From contig JBDNJM010000204.1 of the NCBI GenBank assembly GCA_041687755.1, positions 1 to 22,415 on the forward strand: 22,415 bases of DNA. Reading direction: 5' to 3'. The notes beneath the pieces were generated by a model that did not search any database, was not told the DNA's origin, and was given only the letters and a program-made list of their open reading frames with translations. The DNA comes from JBDNJM01 sp041687755 (GTDB lineage Bacteria > Planctomycetota > UBA1135 > GCA-002686595). The position numbers were made by a program, and so were the translations under genes. Shown piece by piece: positions 7,748 through 15,346 of the stretch (position 1 is the stretch's first letter; each line of letters starts with the position of its first letter).

Positions 7748-8795
7748 TCAGGGGCGCTTCGGAATCGCGTTCTCAAGTACGCTTAGTGAGCCTGCGTTGG
7801 ATACCAGTAAGCGAACGAGCAGGAGCCTCTTTCCATCGGGCGTGATGTCGAATCCGTTACCGAGGATGTAGTGATTCGGACCACCGCGCGGAACGACCAC
7901 GCGCGGCTCGCCAAGGATCGGCGCGACTCCTGGCTGGAGCTCCACAGGGACGGCGACAAGCTCACCCTCCGACGCGAACCGGATCTCCTTGCCGGACGGT
8001 GCCCAACGAGGTCGCGTACCGGAACCCGCCGAGATCCTCGTGAAGTGCTCGCCCCCCGGGTAGCTCTGCAGCACCACGATATTTTCGCCCGTTGCGAGCA
8101 ACCACACGGCGAGCCAGGCTCCGTCCGGGGGGATGTAGGCGTACTCGACTTCCTCAAGAATCGGCGTACTCTCGTGCGTCTCCAGGTCGAGAGCGAAGAG
8201 GTCTCCCTTCGCCGTTGACCAGAAGAGTGTGCGACCGTCCATGCTGAGATCGGAGGTGTACTTAGACTCTGCCGATTCCAGAATCCGCTCGACGCCGCCT
8301 TCGCCGCTGGCCTTCGCATAGTACAAATCAGGCGTCATGTAAAAGTAGAGTCCCTCGTCATCAGGCGTCCACACCGGATAGGAGTCATCGCTCACCGCCT
8401 CGGTCAGGCGCACTTCGCTCCCACGCAGCAGGTCGCGCACCCACACATCTCCGCTGGTTCTCAGGCTCGTACGGTCGAAGGCCAGCTTCTTGCCGTCACG
8501 GGAAATGCGCGGGTTATACAAGTTACCCTCGACGCCCAGGCGCTCGGTGTCTCCGCTCGCTAAATCGAACCAAACGAACTCCGATTCGACGAGACTGGCA
8601 TCGTTCTGGTAATAGACGATGCGGCCATCTCGCGAGGCCCCGAAGAGAGCGTGCGCAGGCCAGTTCGAAACACGCACGTCCTTGGCGAGGCGCAGAGTCT
8701 CTTCCCCGAGCACGCGTTTTTGCGCATCGAATTCCCGTGCGTAGAGCGCGTCCCCACGCCGGTGCACGAGCCATCCGGATTCGACATAGACGGCG
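7748..8795 (-). pseudogene. 3' remnant of a TolB/PD40-propeller Ser/Thr kinase gene
   Basis: The minus-strand frame encodes about 348 residues of WD40-like (PD40/TolB) beta-propeller. It has blades such as NPRISRDGKKLAFDRT, DVWVRDLLRGSEVRLTE, DDSYPVWTPDDEGLYF and DITPDGKRLLLV, and stops naturally at 7748. This is the usual extracytoplasmic C-terminal half of a widespread class of bacterial Ser/Thr kinases. The expected kinase domain, membrane helix and first blades are missing. Upstream of about 8795 the sequence abruptly becomes kinase paralogue copy 2 in the opposite orientation. The minus frame stays open to 9064, but that part only mirrors copy 2. No convincing start codon or ribosome site precedes the propeller. 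It is unrelated in sequence to the three FGE-type kinases. Confidence 0.8.
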
Positions 8796-11123
8796 GTGCG
8801 TGGGATGAAGTGGGTGCGGCGACACCCGGCGATCAGCTCGGCGGGGGCGATCACGAGCGTGGCGTTGGTGGTGGTGTCGGGCCTGTCGCTGAACCTGGCG
8901 GCTCGGACCAAGGAGCTCACCGACACGACGGAAGACCTACGCGAGCAGACACAGCTCTCCCAGGACAACGAGCGTGTAGCCGAGGAGAACGCAGCCCTTG
9001 CGGAGCAGCGCGCCGAGGAGAACGGCGAGCTGGCGCGGACGGCTACGGAGCGCGCGAACGACATCCTCTCCCTGTCAGCGACTAAGGACCTCGAAGACCT
9101 GACCGCCGAGGCGGAGACGCTGTGGCCGGTGCACCCGGAGATGATCGGCCGCTACGAGCGCTGGCTGGCGGACGCGCAGGTGCTGGTGGATGGCCGGCCT
9201 GCGGACGAGGCCGCGGAAGTCCCGGCTCGACCGAGCCTGGCGGACCACAAGGTGAAGCTAGCCGAGTTGGTGGCGCGCTCGGAGCCACAGACGGACGATG
9301 CGCGGCTGGGGCAGGCGCGGAAGCACGAGTCCTACCCGGCCCTGGAGCAAACTCGTGGCGACCTCGCCTGGAGACAGCGCATGCTGGGCCAGGCGGCGTG
9401 GCCTGACCCGTTGGAGGTCGAGCAGGCAATGGAGGGCGAGTCGCTGCCCACGGATGCGAGCGAGCTGCTGGCCCTGGCGCGCAGCCTGGTGGGACCGGAG
9501 GCGGAGGACCTGGGCGGGGTGACCCGCGGCTGGGTGCTCTTGGGACGAGCGCTCGATGGCGCGGAGGACGAGGCTTACCCGCAGGCCCTGATGACGATGG
9601 CCTGGGGTCAGGCGCGGATGAGTCGCGTGGAGGCTGCGCTGCAGTCCGCTGAGCGCGCTGTCGCCGAACAGGTGGCACTGGATCAACTGGCGCAGGACGA
9701 GGCGAGCGCGGACACGGCGGAGGACTCCGCAGGAGAGGACGCGAACACCGATCCGGACAGCCAGCAACCTGGCGCTTCCGCGGCGCTGGTCGCGCTGAAG
9801 GCGGAGGCGCAGACCCTGGAGGAGTTCCTTGCACGCTGGGAGGGACCTGCACTCGAAGTGCGGGAAGCAGAGCTGCCCGAACTCGAGGCGCGCATCACCG
9901 CGCTGGAGATCGAGGTGGGCGAGCGGATGTTCGCGGATCCCCAGGACGGGTGGTGGCAGCGACAACTGGCGGCCTTGGTGGCCGGGATCGAGGCACTGCA
10001 CGACCCGGAGACGGGGCTGGCGGGCGACGCGCTGGCGGAACCGTTCGGGTGGGGCGTTGCCAAGCGGGCTGCCTTCGCCCGTGCGGTCGCTGAGCGCAGC
10101 GTGGAGGGCGCGGAGGCGGCGCAGCGCTGGGCGGAGGCGGAGGCTGCGATTGAGGCGTCGGAGCACTACGGTGGCCTGCGCATCACGCCGCAGCTGGGGC
10201 TGCTCCCGATCGGCATGGACCAGGAGTCGGGGCTGTGGGAGTTCGCGCACTTGGCAACGGGGGAGCCGGCGTTGCGGGGCGAGGAGGGAAAATTGGTCCT
10301 GGCGGAAGAGACCGGGCTGGTATTCGTGCTGATCCCGGGCGGGACGTTCCTGATGGGGGCGGAGAAGATGGATCCGGAGGGAGACAACTACGATTCGCTT
10401 GCAGAGTCCAAGGAGGGTCCTGTGCACCCGGTGACGCTGTCGCCGTACTTCCTGTCGAAGTACGAGATGACGCAGGGGCAGTGGAAGCGATCGACAGCGG
10501 TGAACCCGAGCAGCTACGGGCCTGATGGGGTGTGGAGTTCGAACTGGAGTCGCGGTAACCCAGAGGCATTGCTGCTGTCCCCTGTGGAGCAGGTGACGTG
10601 GACGGAGTGCATGGCGCTGATGGCTCGCCTGGAGCTGGAGTTGCCGAGCGAGGCGCAGTGGGAGAACGGGTGCCGTGCAGGGACGGGCTCGGTGTACTGG
10701 TCGGGGGATGACCTGGAGACCTTCGAGGAGGTGGGGAACATCATTGACCAGTACGCGTTGAACAACGGGGCTTCGGCTTGGGCCGGGCACGAGGCGATCG
10801 ACGACGGGAACACTCTGCACGGGCGAGTGGGTCGCTACCGGGCGAACGCGTTCGGGCTGCACGATGTGCACGGCAACGTGTGGGAGTGGTGCCGGGACGG
10901 ATATACCGCCGGGCCTTACGCTGCGGACGGTCGAACCGACCCTGTTGTTTCCTGGACAGGCTCGGACGCCCGCGTGAACCGCGGCGGCAGCTTCGCCAAC
11001 AACGCCCGCCTCGCGCGGTCCGCGTTCCGCTTCAACTCGACGCCGGAGTTTCGCATCTACAGCATCGGTCTCCGTCCTGCCAAGGGCATCACGGCTGACA
11101 ACTTCGCCACTTCACCCCGGTAG
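8796..11123 (+). CDS. Kinase-less paralogue with membrane helix and FGE/lectin-fold variable domain, copy 2
   Basis: The open frame (775 residues from GTG at 8796, or 772 from ATG at 8805) starts exactly at the VRGMKWVRRHP motif that in copies 1 and 3 lies between kinase domain and membrane helix. The whole kinase domain is therefore missing. What remains is one membrane helix (about residues 10-30), a coiled-coil segment, the Ala/Glu-rich middle region (very close to copy 1) and an FGE domain with GGTFLMGA near residue 515, PSEAQW, GNVWEWCRDGY and RGGSF. The putative variable region is at residues 724-757. The stop TAG at 11121 is one C-to-T change from the CAG found in copy 3. The frame is intact throughout, so it may be expressed as a membrane-anchored binding protein or may be a recent remnant. 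No promoter or ribosome site is evident. Confidence 0.75.
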   Translation: MRGMKWVRRHPAISSAGAITSVALVVVSGLSLNLAARTKELTDTTEDLREQTQLSQDNERVAEENAALAEQRAEENGELARTATERANDILSLSATKDLEDLTAEAETLWPVHPEMIGRYERWLADAQVLVDGRPADEAAEVPARPSLADHKVKLAELVARSEPQTDDARLGQARKHESYPALEQTRGDLAWRQRMLGQAAWPDPLEVEQAMEGESLPTDASELLALARSLVGPEAEDLGGVTRGWVLLGRALDGAEDEAYPQALMTMAWGQARMSRVEAALQSAERAVAEQVALDQLAQDEASADTAEDSAGEDANTDPDSQQPGASAALVALKAEAQTLEEFLARWEGPALEVREAELPELEARITALEIEVGERMFADPQDGWWQRQLAALVAGIEALHDPETGLAGDALAEPFGWGVAKRAAFARAVAERSVEGAEAAQRWAEAEAAIEASEHYGGLRITPQLGLLPIGMDQESGLWEFAHLATGEPALRGEEGKLVLAEETGLVFVLIPGGTFLMGAEKMDPEGDNYDSLAESKEGPVHPVTLSPYFLSKYEMTQGQWKRSTAVNPSSYGPDGVWSSNWSRGNPEALLLSPVEQVTWTECMALMARLELELPSEAQWENGCRAGTGSVYWSGDDLETFEEVGNIIDQYALNNGASAWAGHEAIDDGNTLHGRVGRYRANAFGLHDVHGNVWEWCRDGYTAGPYAADGRTDPVVSWTGSDARVNRGGSFANNARLARSAFRFNSTPEFRIYSIGLRPAKGITADNFATSPR
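10965..11066 (+). other. Putative DGR-type variable region, copy 2
   Basis: Aligned codon for codon with the other copies. Variable codons here include GAC, GCC, AAC, AGC, GCC, AAC, CTC, TTC, TTC, TCG, TTT, ATC, TAC and AGC, between invariant RGG, ARSA, PE and GLRPAKG. Two variable codons (TCG, TTT) also differ at the third base, a minor deviation from pure adenine-directed change. Confidence 0.65.
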
Positions 11124-11187
11124 TCGCGCTGATTGCCGGAGCGGCCGGCGTAGCCGCCAGCGCATGTCGAGGGCCGGAGAAGCGAGG
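11099..11187 (+). repeat. 3' flank shared with copy 3, with small hairpin
   Basis: From the last codons of copy 2 through AGCGAGG the sequence repeats the flank after copy 3 (14613-14714), apart from about 20 extra bp in copy 3. Both contain GCGGC-N7-GCCGC (here 11141-11157). The duplication unit therefore included the 3' untranslated flank. The remaining gap up to copy 3 shows only its promoter-like element. Confidence 0.8.
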
Positions 11188-11276
11188 GAGCCGTTCCGGG
11201 CCGTGTAGCGCCAGCTCCCCGAATTGCGAGCTGGAGCGCCCTCCTAATACACGGGACACCCGCTGAGCGCCATTGC

Positions 11277-11282
11277 TAGGCT
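11277..11282 (+). promoter_or_regulatory. Candidate -10 element of kinase copy 3, leaderless spacing
   Basis: ATTGCTAGGCT ends 9 nt before the ATG at 11292, matching TTGCTAGAGT and its 9-nt spacing before copy 1. The rest of the upstream sequence differs from copy 1 beyond this core, so the shared element may be functional. No Shine-Dalgarno sequence is present. Confidence 0.4.
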
Positions 11283-11291
11283 CGGGGCGCT

Positions 11292-14200
11292 ATGACGACC
11301 AATCCCGTCCCGCCTAGCGACCCCAGCAACTTGGCCTCCACCTGGCTTGAGCGCTTCTTGGCCGTCCACCCCGGCGGCGGGCTCGCGGAGTTCGACACTT
11401 GGGCGGACGACCAGGCTGCGCTATCCGACGCGCCCGAGCTGCGCGATCAGGCCCGCAAGCAGCTCGAGTCCCGGCTCGGAGCCGGCGAGCTGCCGGCGGT
11501 CGGCCTCCAGTCGGTCTCGGGCAGCGTCTTCGGCCGCGGAGGCAAGCGCCGCGAGCGCAAGCCGACGGCGGCGCCCGGCGGCGAGGCGCTGCAGCCCGGG
11601 CGCGTCATCGGCTCGTTCACCCTGACGCGCTTCATCGCCAGCGGCGGTATGGGCCAGGTCTGGGAGGCCGAAGACGCCGAGCTGCGCCGGAAGGTCGCGC
11701 TCAAGCTGGTGCTGCCCGACCGCATCGAGGAGCGCAGCCTCGAGATGTTTGCGCGCGAGGCGCGGGCCGGCGGTCGCCTGAGCCACCCGAACCTGGTCAC
11801 GACTTTGGCCTACGGCTCCGACGACGGCCTCTCATGGATCGCCCAGGAGCTGGTGGAGGGCTCGTGGACGGTCAAGGACTCGCTCGACGCGCTGCGCTCC
11901 GAGGACACTGTTCCCAAGGGCTACTACCGCGAGGTCGCGGAGCTGGTGGCAAAAGTCGCGGACGGGATGCAGATGGTGCACGACGCGGGGGTAATCCACC
12001 GCGACTTGAAGCCGCAGAACATTCTTGTTGCGACCGACGACACGCCGAAGGTCACCGACTTCGGCCTGGCGCGGGTCAGCGACGACTCGTTCCTCTCGCA
12101 GTCGGGCGATTTTGCGGGCACCTGGGCCTACATGAGTCCGGAGCAGGTGACGGCCAAGCGCATGGGCTTGGACCACCGAACAGACATCTTCAGCCTGGGG
12201 GTGGTGCTGTACGAGCTGCTGACCCTGCGGCGGCCGTTCGAGGGCGACACCACACACCAGATCGCGCAGGAGATCATCTACGCGGAGCCGCCGGATGCGA
12301 CCAAGGTGCGCTCGCAGTGTCCGCACGAGCTGGCGGTGATCGCCGGCAAGGCGCTGGAGAAGCTGCCGGGGGACCGCTACGGCTCGATGGCGGAGCTGGC
12401 GGCGGACCTGCGGCGGCACCTGGCGGACGAGCCAATCCTGGCGAGGCCGCCGGGGCCGCTGGTGAGAGGGATGAAGTGGGTGCGGCGACACCCGGCGATC
12501 AGCTCGGCGGGGGCGATCGCGAGCGTGGCGCTGGTGGTGGTCTCGCTGCTGCTCGCCCAGAACGTGCGGACCAAGAACCTGCTGGCGGCGTCCAACACGG
12601 ACCTCGAAGCGCAGACCCGAGTCGCGGAAGCCAATGAGGCCGTCGCAGAGGCGGAACGTGAGCGGGCCGAATCGGAGCGTGAGCGCGCCGAACGCGAACG
12701 CGCCGACGTGCTGCGGCTCTCTGCGCAACAGGACCTGGCGGACCTGCTCGAGGAGCAGGCGACCCTATGGCCGGCGTCCCCGGAGAACCTCGCGGCCGAC
12801 CGCCGCTGGATCGCTGAGGCCGAGGCGCTGATCGCGGGTCTGCCGCGACACCTGTCGAAGCGCGAGGAGCTGCGAGCGTTGGCCCTGCCGCGCTCGGAGG
12901 CTCAGCGTGAGGCCGACCGCCTGGCGCACTCGCAGTTCGAGGACCTGCAGGCCCTGGAGCTTGAGCTCGAGTCCCGGCGACGGGCGCTGTCCGTGCGCCG
13001 TGGCGAGGCGACGGTCAAGCTGGCCTCGATCGATAGCTCGACGCTGCCCGAAGACCGCGGCGAGTGGAACGGGATCTCCTGGGAGTCGGTCAAGCCCGAC
13101 CGCACGGCGTTCGGCCAGGAGGCGCGAGGGCTTGCGATCGCGACCGAGGCGCTGACGACGGCCAGCGACGACCAACGCGCCCCGATCCTGGACACGATCG
13201 CCTGGGGCCGGCTGGCACTGGGCGACGACGAGGGCGCCCTCGAGGCCAGCCGCGCGGGTTTGGCCGCTGCCGGTGAAGAGGGCGCAGAGGAGTACCAGGG
13301 CTACCTGGACCGCATCACCGCGGCCGCCGAGGTGGCGCGGTCGGACGAAGGGCTGGCCGCCGTGGCCGAGGAGGTCGCCACGCTCGAGGTCCGCATAGCG
13401 AAGCTGGACGCCGCGCTCGATGAGCGGATCGAGTGGAACTTCCCGGCAGACGAGGAGAATGCGCGCTGGTGGAACGCGCAGCTCATTCAGCTGATCGACG
13501 GGCTCGAGAGCCTGCGCGACGTGCTGGTGGCCGCGGACGTGGTGACCTCTGAATACGGCTGGAGCGTGGGCAAGCGGTTGGTGTTCGCCGAACGACTTGA
13601 ATTGGGCTTTGCCGAGGGCGGCGAGTACGACCAGGCCTGGGCCGCGGTCCTGCCCGTGATCCGCGCCTCGCACCCGACCCTGGCCGATCTGACCGCGCAG
13701 CTGGGGCTGCTCCCGATCGGCATGGACCCTGAGTCGGGGCTGTGGGAGTTCGCGCACTTGGCAACGGGGGAGCCTGCCGTGAGGGGTGCGGACGGGAGGC
13801 TGTCTCTGACGGAGGAGACCGGGCTGGTGTTCGTGTTGATTGCCGGGGGGACCTTCCTCATGGGGGCGCAGAAGATGGATCCGGAGGGAGACAACTACGA
13901 TCCCCAGGCCCAATCGGGCGAAGGTCCGGTACATCCCGTGACGCTGTCGCCGTACTTCCTGTCGAAGTACGAGATGACGCAGGGGCAGTGGAAGCGATCG
14001 ACAGCGGTGAACCCGAGCAGCTACGGGCCTGATGGTACGTGGTCTTCGACCTGGAGTCGTGGCAACCCAGAGGCATCGCTGCTGAACCCTGTGGAGCAGG
14101 TGACGTGGACGGAGTGCATGGCGTTGATGGCTCGCCTGGAGCTGGAGTTACCGAGCGAGGCGCAGTGGGAGAACGGGTGCCGTGCAGGGACGGGCTCGGT

Positions 14201-14639
14201 GTACTGGTCGGGGGATGAGCTGGAGACCCTCGAGGAGGTGGGGAACATCAAGGACCAGTACGCGTTGAACAACGGGGCTTCGGCTTGGACCGGGCACGAG
14301 GCGATCGACGACGGGAACACCTTGCACGGGCGAGTGGGTAGCTATCGGGCGAACGCGTTCGGGCTGCACGATGTGCACGGCAACGTGTTGGAGTGGTGCC
14401 GGGACGGGTATGAGAGCGGTGCCTACGTTTTGGAGGGTCGAACCGACCCCTTGGTGTCCGGGTCAGGCTCCGCCTACCGCGTGAACCGCGGCGGCAGCTT
14501 CAACAACCCCGCCCGCATCGCGCGGTCCGCGATCCGCAGCAACCGCACGCCGGAGGGCCGAAACATCAGCCTCGGTCTCCGTCCTGCCAAGGGCATCACG
14601 GCTGACAACTTCACCCCTTCACCCCGGCAGTCGCGCTGA
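11292..14639 (+). CDS. Receptor-like Ser/Thr kinase with C-terminal FGE/lectin-fold variable domain, copy 3
   Basis: An 1115-residue protein with the same plan as copy 1. It has a short N-terminal region, a complete kinase domain (Gly loop 116-125, K138, E156, D238 in HRDLKPQN, DFG D256, SPE 282-284), RRHP, and a membrane helix at about 402-423. A charged coiled coil rich in ERE/ERA heptads follows (about 435-480), then a helical middle region and an FGE domain from about residue 845, with the putative variable region at 1061-1094 and a stop 15 codons after GLRPAKG. The kinase half is nearly identical to copy 1, and most of the FGE half is closest to copy 2. The middle (about 430-830) is clearly more divergent from both, giving a mosaic. 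The FGE catalytic cysteines are absent. The inferred role is a sensor kinase that binds an extracytoplasmic ligand through the lectin fold and phosphorylates unknown cytoplasmic targets. Confidence 0.94.
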   Translation: MTTNPVPPSDPSNLASTWLERFLAVHPGGGLAEFDTWADDQAALSDAPELRDQARKQLESRLGAGELPAVGLQSVSGSVFGRGGKRRERKPTAAPGGEALQPGRVIGSFTLTRFIASGGMGQVWEAEDAELRRKVALKLVLPDRIEERSLEMFAREARAGGRLSHPNLVTTLAYGSDDGLSWIAQELVEGSWTVKDSLDALRSEDTVPKGYYREVAELVAKVADGMQMVHDAGVIHRDLKPQNILVATDDTPKVTDFGLARVSDDSFLSQSGDFAGTWAYMSPEQVTAKRMGLDHRTDIFSLGVVLYELLTLRRPFEGDTTHQIAQEIIYAEPPDATKVRSQCPHELAVIAGKALEKLPGDRYGSMAELAADLRRHLADEPILARPPGPLVRGMKWVRRHPAISSAGAIASVALVVVSLLLAQNVRTKNLLAASNTDLEAQTRVAEANEAVAEAERERAESERERAERERADVLRLSAQQDLADLLEEQATLWPASPENLAADRRWIAEAEALIAGLPRHLSKREELRALALPRSEAQREADRLAHSQFEDLQALELELESRRRALSVRRGEATVKLASIDSSTLPEDRGEWNGISWESVKPDRTAFGQEARGLAIATEALTTASDDQRAPILDTIAWGRLALGDDEGALEASRAGLAAAGEEGAEEYQGYLDRITAAAEVARSDEGLAAVAEEVATLEVRIAKLDAALDERIEWNFPADEENARWWNAQLIQLIDGLESLRDVLVAADVVTSEYGWSVGKRLVFAERLELGFAEGGEYDQAWAAVLPVIRASHPTLADLTAQLGLLPIGMDPESGLWEFAHLATGEPAVRGADGRLSLTEETGLVFVLIAGGTFLMGAQKMDPEGDNYDPQAQSGEGPVHPVTLSPYFLSKYEMTQGQWKRSTAVNPSSYGPDGTWSSTWSRGNPEASLLNPVEQVTWTECMALMARLELELPSEAQWENGCRAGTGSVYWSGDELETLEEVGNIKDQYALNNGASAWTGHEAIDDGNTLHGRVGSYRANAFGLHDVHGNVLEWCRDGYESGAYVLEGRTDPLVSGSGSAYRVNRGGSFNNPARIARSAIRSNRTPEGRNISLGLRPAKGITADNFTPSPRQSR
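14472..14573 (+). other. Putative DGR-type variable region, copy 3
   Basis: Variable codons here include TAC, AAC, AGC, AAC, CCC, ATC, ATC, AGC, CGC, GGC, AAC, ATC and AGC, again nearly all NNC. At the same positions copies 1 and 2 read, for example, N/L/I, F/F/I, F/F/S, S/S/R, Y/F/G, D/I/N, Y/Y/I (copy 1/2/3). Invariant ARSA and GLRPAKG are shared. The downstream GGTCTCCGTCCTGCCAAG would be the initiation (IMH-like) side of a DGR target. Confidence 0.65.
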
Positions 14640-14714
14640 TTGCCGGGGCGGCGGGCCCACGAGCGGAGCGGCGGGCGTAGCCGCCAGCGCAGGTCGAGGG
14701 CCGGAGAAGCGAGG
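14613..14714 (+). repeat. 3' flank shared with copy 2
   Basis: This is the counterpart of 11099-11187, with about 20 extra bp around 14651-14670 and the hairpin GCGGC-N7-GCCGC at 14668-14684. The remaining sequence up to the tRNA gene shows no supported gene; a run of 9 G at 14868-14876 precedes the tRNA 3' end. Confidence 0.75.
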
Positions 14715-14878
14715 CACGCCTTCGGAGTGGAGCGGCGGATCGGCGTTGCTTGCGCGCCGCGTGGAGCCCGCGTCCGCCAGGAGGGGAGCGGCCTCGCTGG
14801 CCTGCGTCGGCGACTCCTGCACCGCTGACCACCACGCTTCCCTGCGTACCCCGCCCTGAATACCCCAGGGGGGGGAGG

Positions 14879-14954
14879 TGGCTCCCCGAGTAGGACTCGA
14901 ACCTACGACAATTCGGTTAACAGCCGAACGCTCTACCAACTGAGCTATCGGGGA
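14879..14954 (-). tRNA. tRNA-Asn (GTT)
   Basis: The minus strand gives a complete cloverleaf. The acceptor TCCCCGA pairs with TCGGGGA, the D-arm is GCTCAGTTGGTAGAGC, the anticodon stem TTCGG/CCGAA holds loop CTGTTAA (anticodon GTT, complement of 14919-14921), and the T-arm contains GGTTCGAGTCC. The discriminator is G, and a genomically encoded CCA follows at 14881-14879. The gene is 73 nt without CCA. Confidence 0.97.
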
Positions 14955-15294
14955 ACGGAGAGCGAAGGATAGTCCGCCCTGACGGTCTGTCAAGCCCGCT
15001 GGGAGCCCTTGGGACCGGTTCTCGGAAGGAGCCGGGAGACAGCTCAGGTCCGAACGCGGGTTGGGCTGCCCGGAGTGCCTCGGCCGCCCAGAAATCGAGC
15101 CTTCGAGGGAGCCAAGTGCCCGGCGCGGACAGGACCCTCTCGGGACCGGCCGGGGGGGATTGAGTCACCTCCTGGGCGGGCCCATGGGCCTTATCGAAGG
15201 TGGGAGCTTCGTGTTCGCAGGGGCGCCCGCGCCGAAGGAGACGCGGGCGCCCTGCGACCCAGATGCGGAGGCTGCGGGATCGGCCGGATCCCAT
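14955..15294. other. Intergenic region without a supported gene
   Basis: These 340 bp lie upstream of tRNA-Asn and beyond the 3' end of gluQ (both minus strand). Open frames exist on both strands because of high GC, but none has a recognisable motif, ribosome site or clear coding bias. The region must contain the tRNA promoter; I cannot point to a convincing one. Confidence 0.6.
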
Positions 15295-15332
15295 GAAGTG
15301 GTCCGCGGCCCGCAGGAGCCGCGGGCCACTTC
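15295..15332 (-). terminator. Strong hairpin after gluQ
   Basis: Arms 15295-15309 and 15318-15332 pair over 15 positions (one G-T wobble) around an 8-nt loop, beginning 14 nt beyond the gluQ stop on the minus strand. No U-tract follows, as with the other hairpins in this window, so it may act as a high-GC terminator or 3' protector. Confidence 0.6.
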
Positions 15333-15346
15333 GAGTAGCGGCCGAC

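Noticed and set aside
7507..7845. Possible small gene across 7571-7747
   Set aside because: The frame overlaps the end of copy 1 and the end of the propeller remnant and has no motif or ribosome site. The 177-bp gap appears non-coding.
9258..10871. 537-codon open frame antisense to kinase paralogue copy 2
   Set aside because: It has no recognisable domain, and similar mirrored frames occur antisense to copies 1 and 3. It is a by-product of GC-rich coding.
14917..15294. 125-codon minus-strand open frame overlapping tRNA-Asn
   Set aside because: It reads into the tRNA gene and has no protein-like features.
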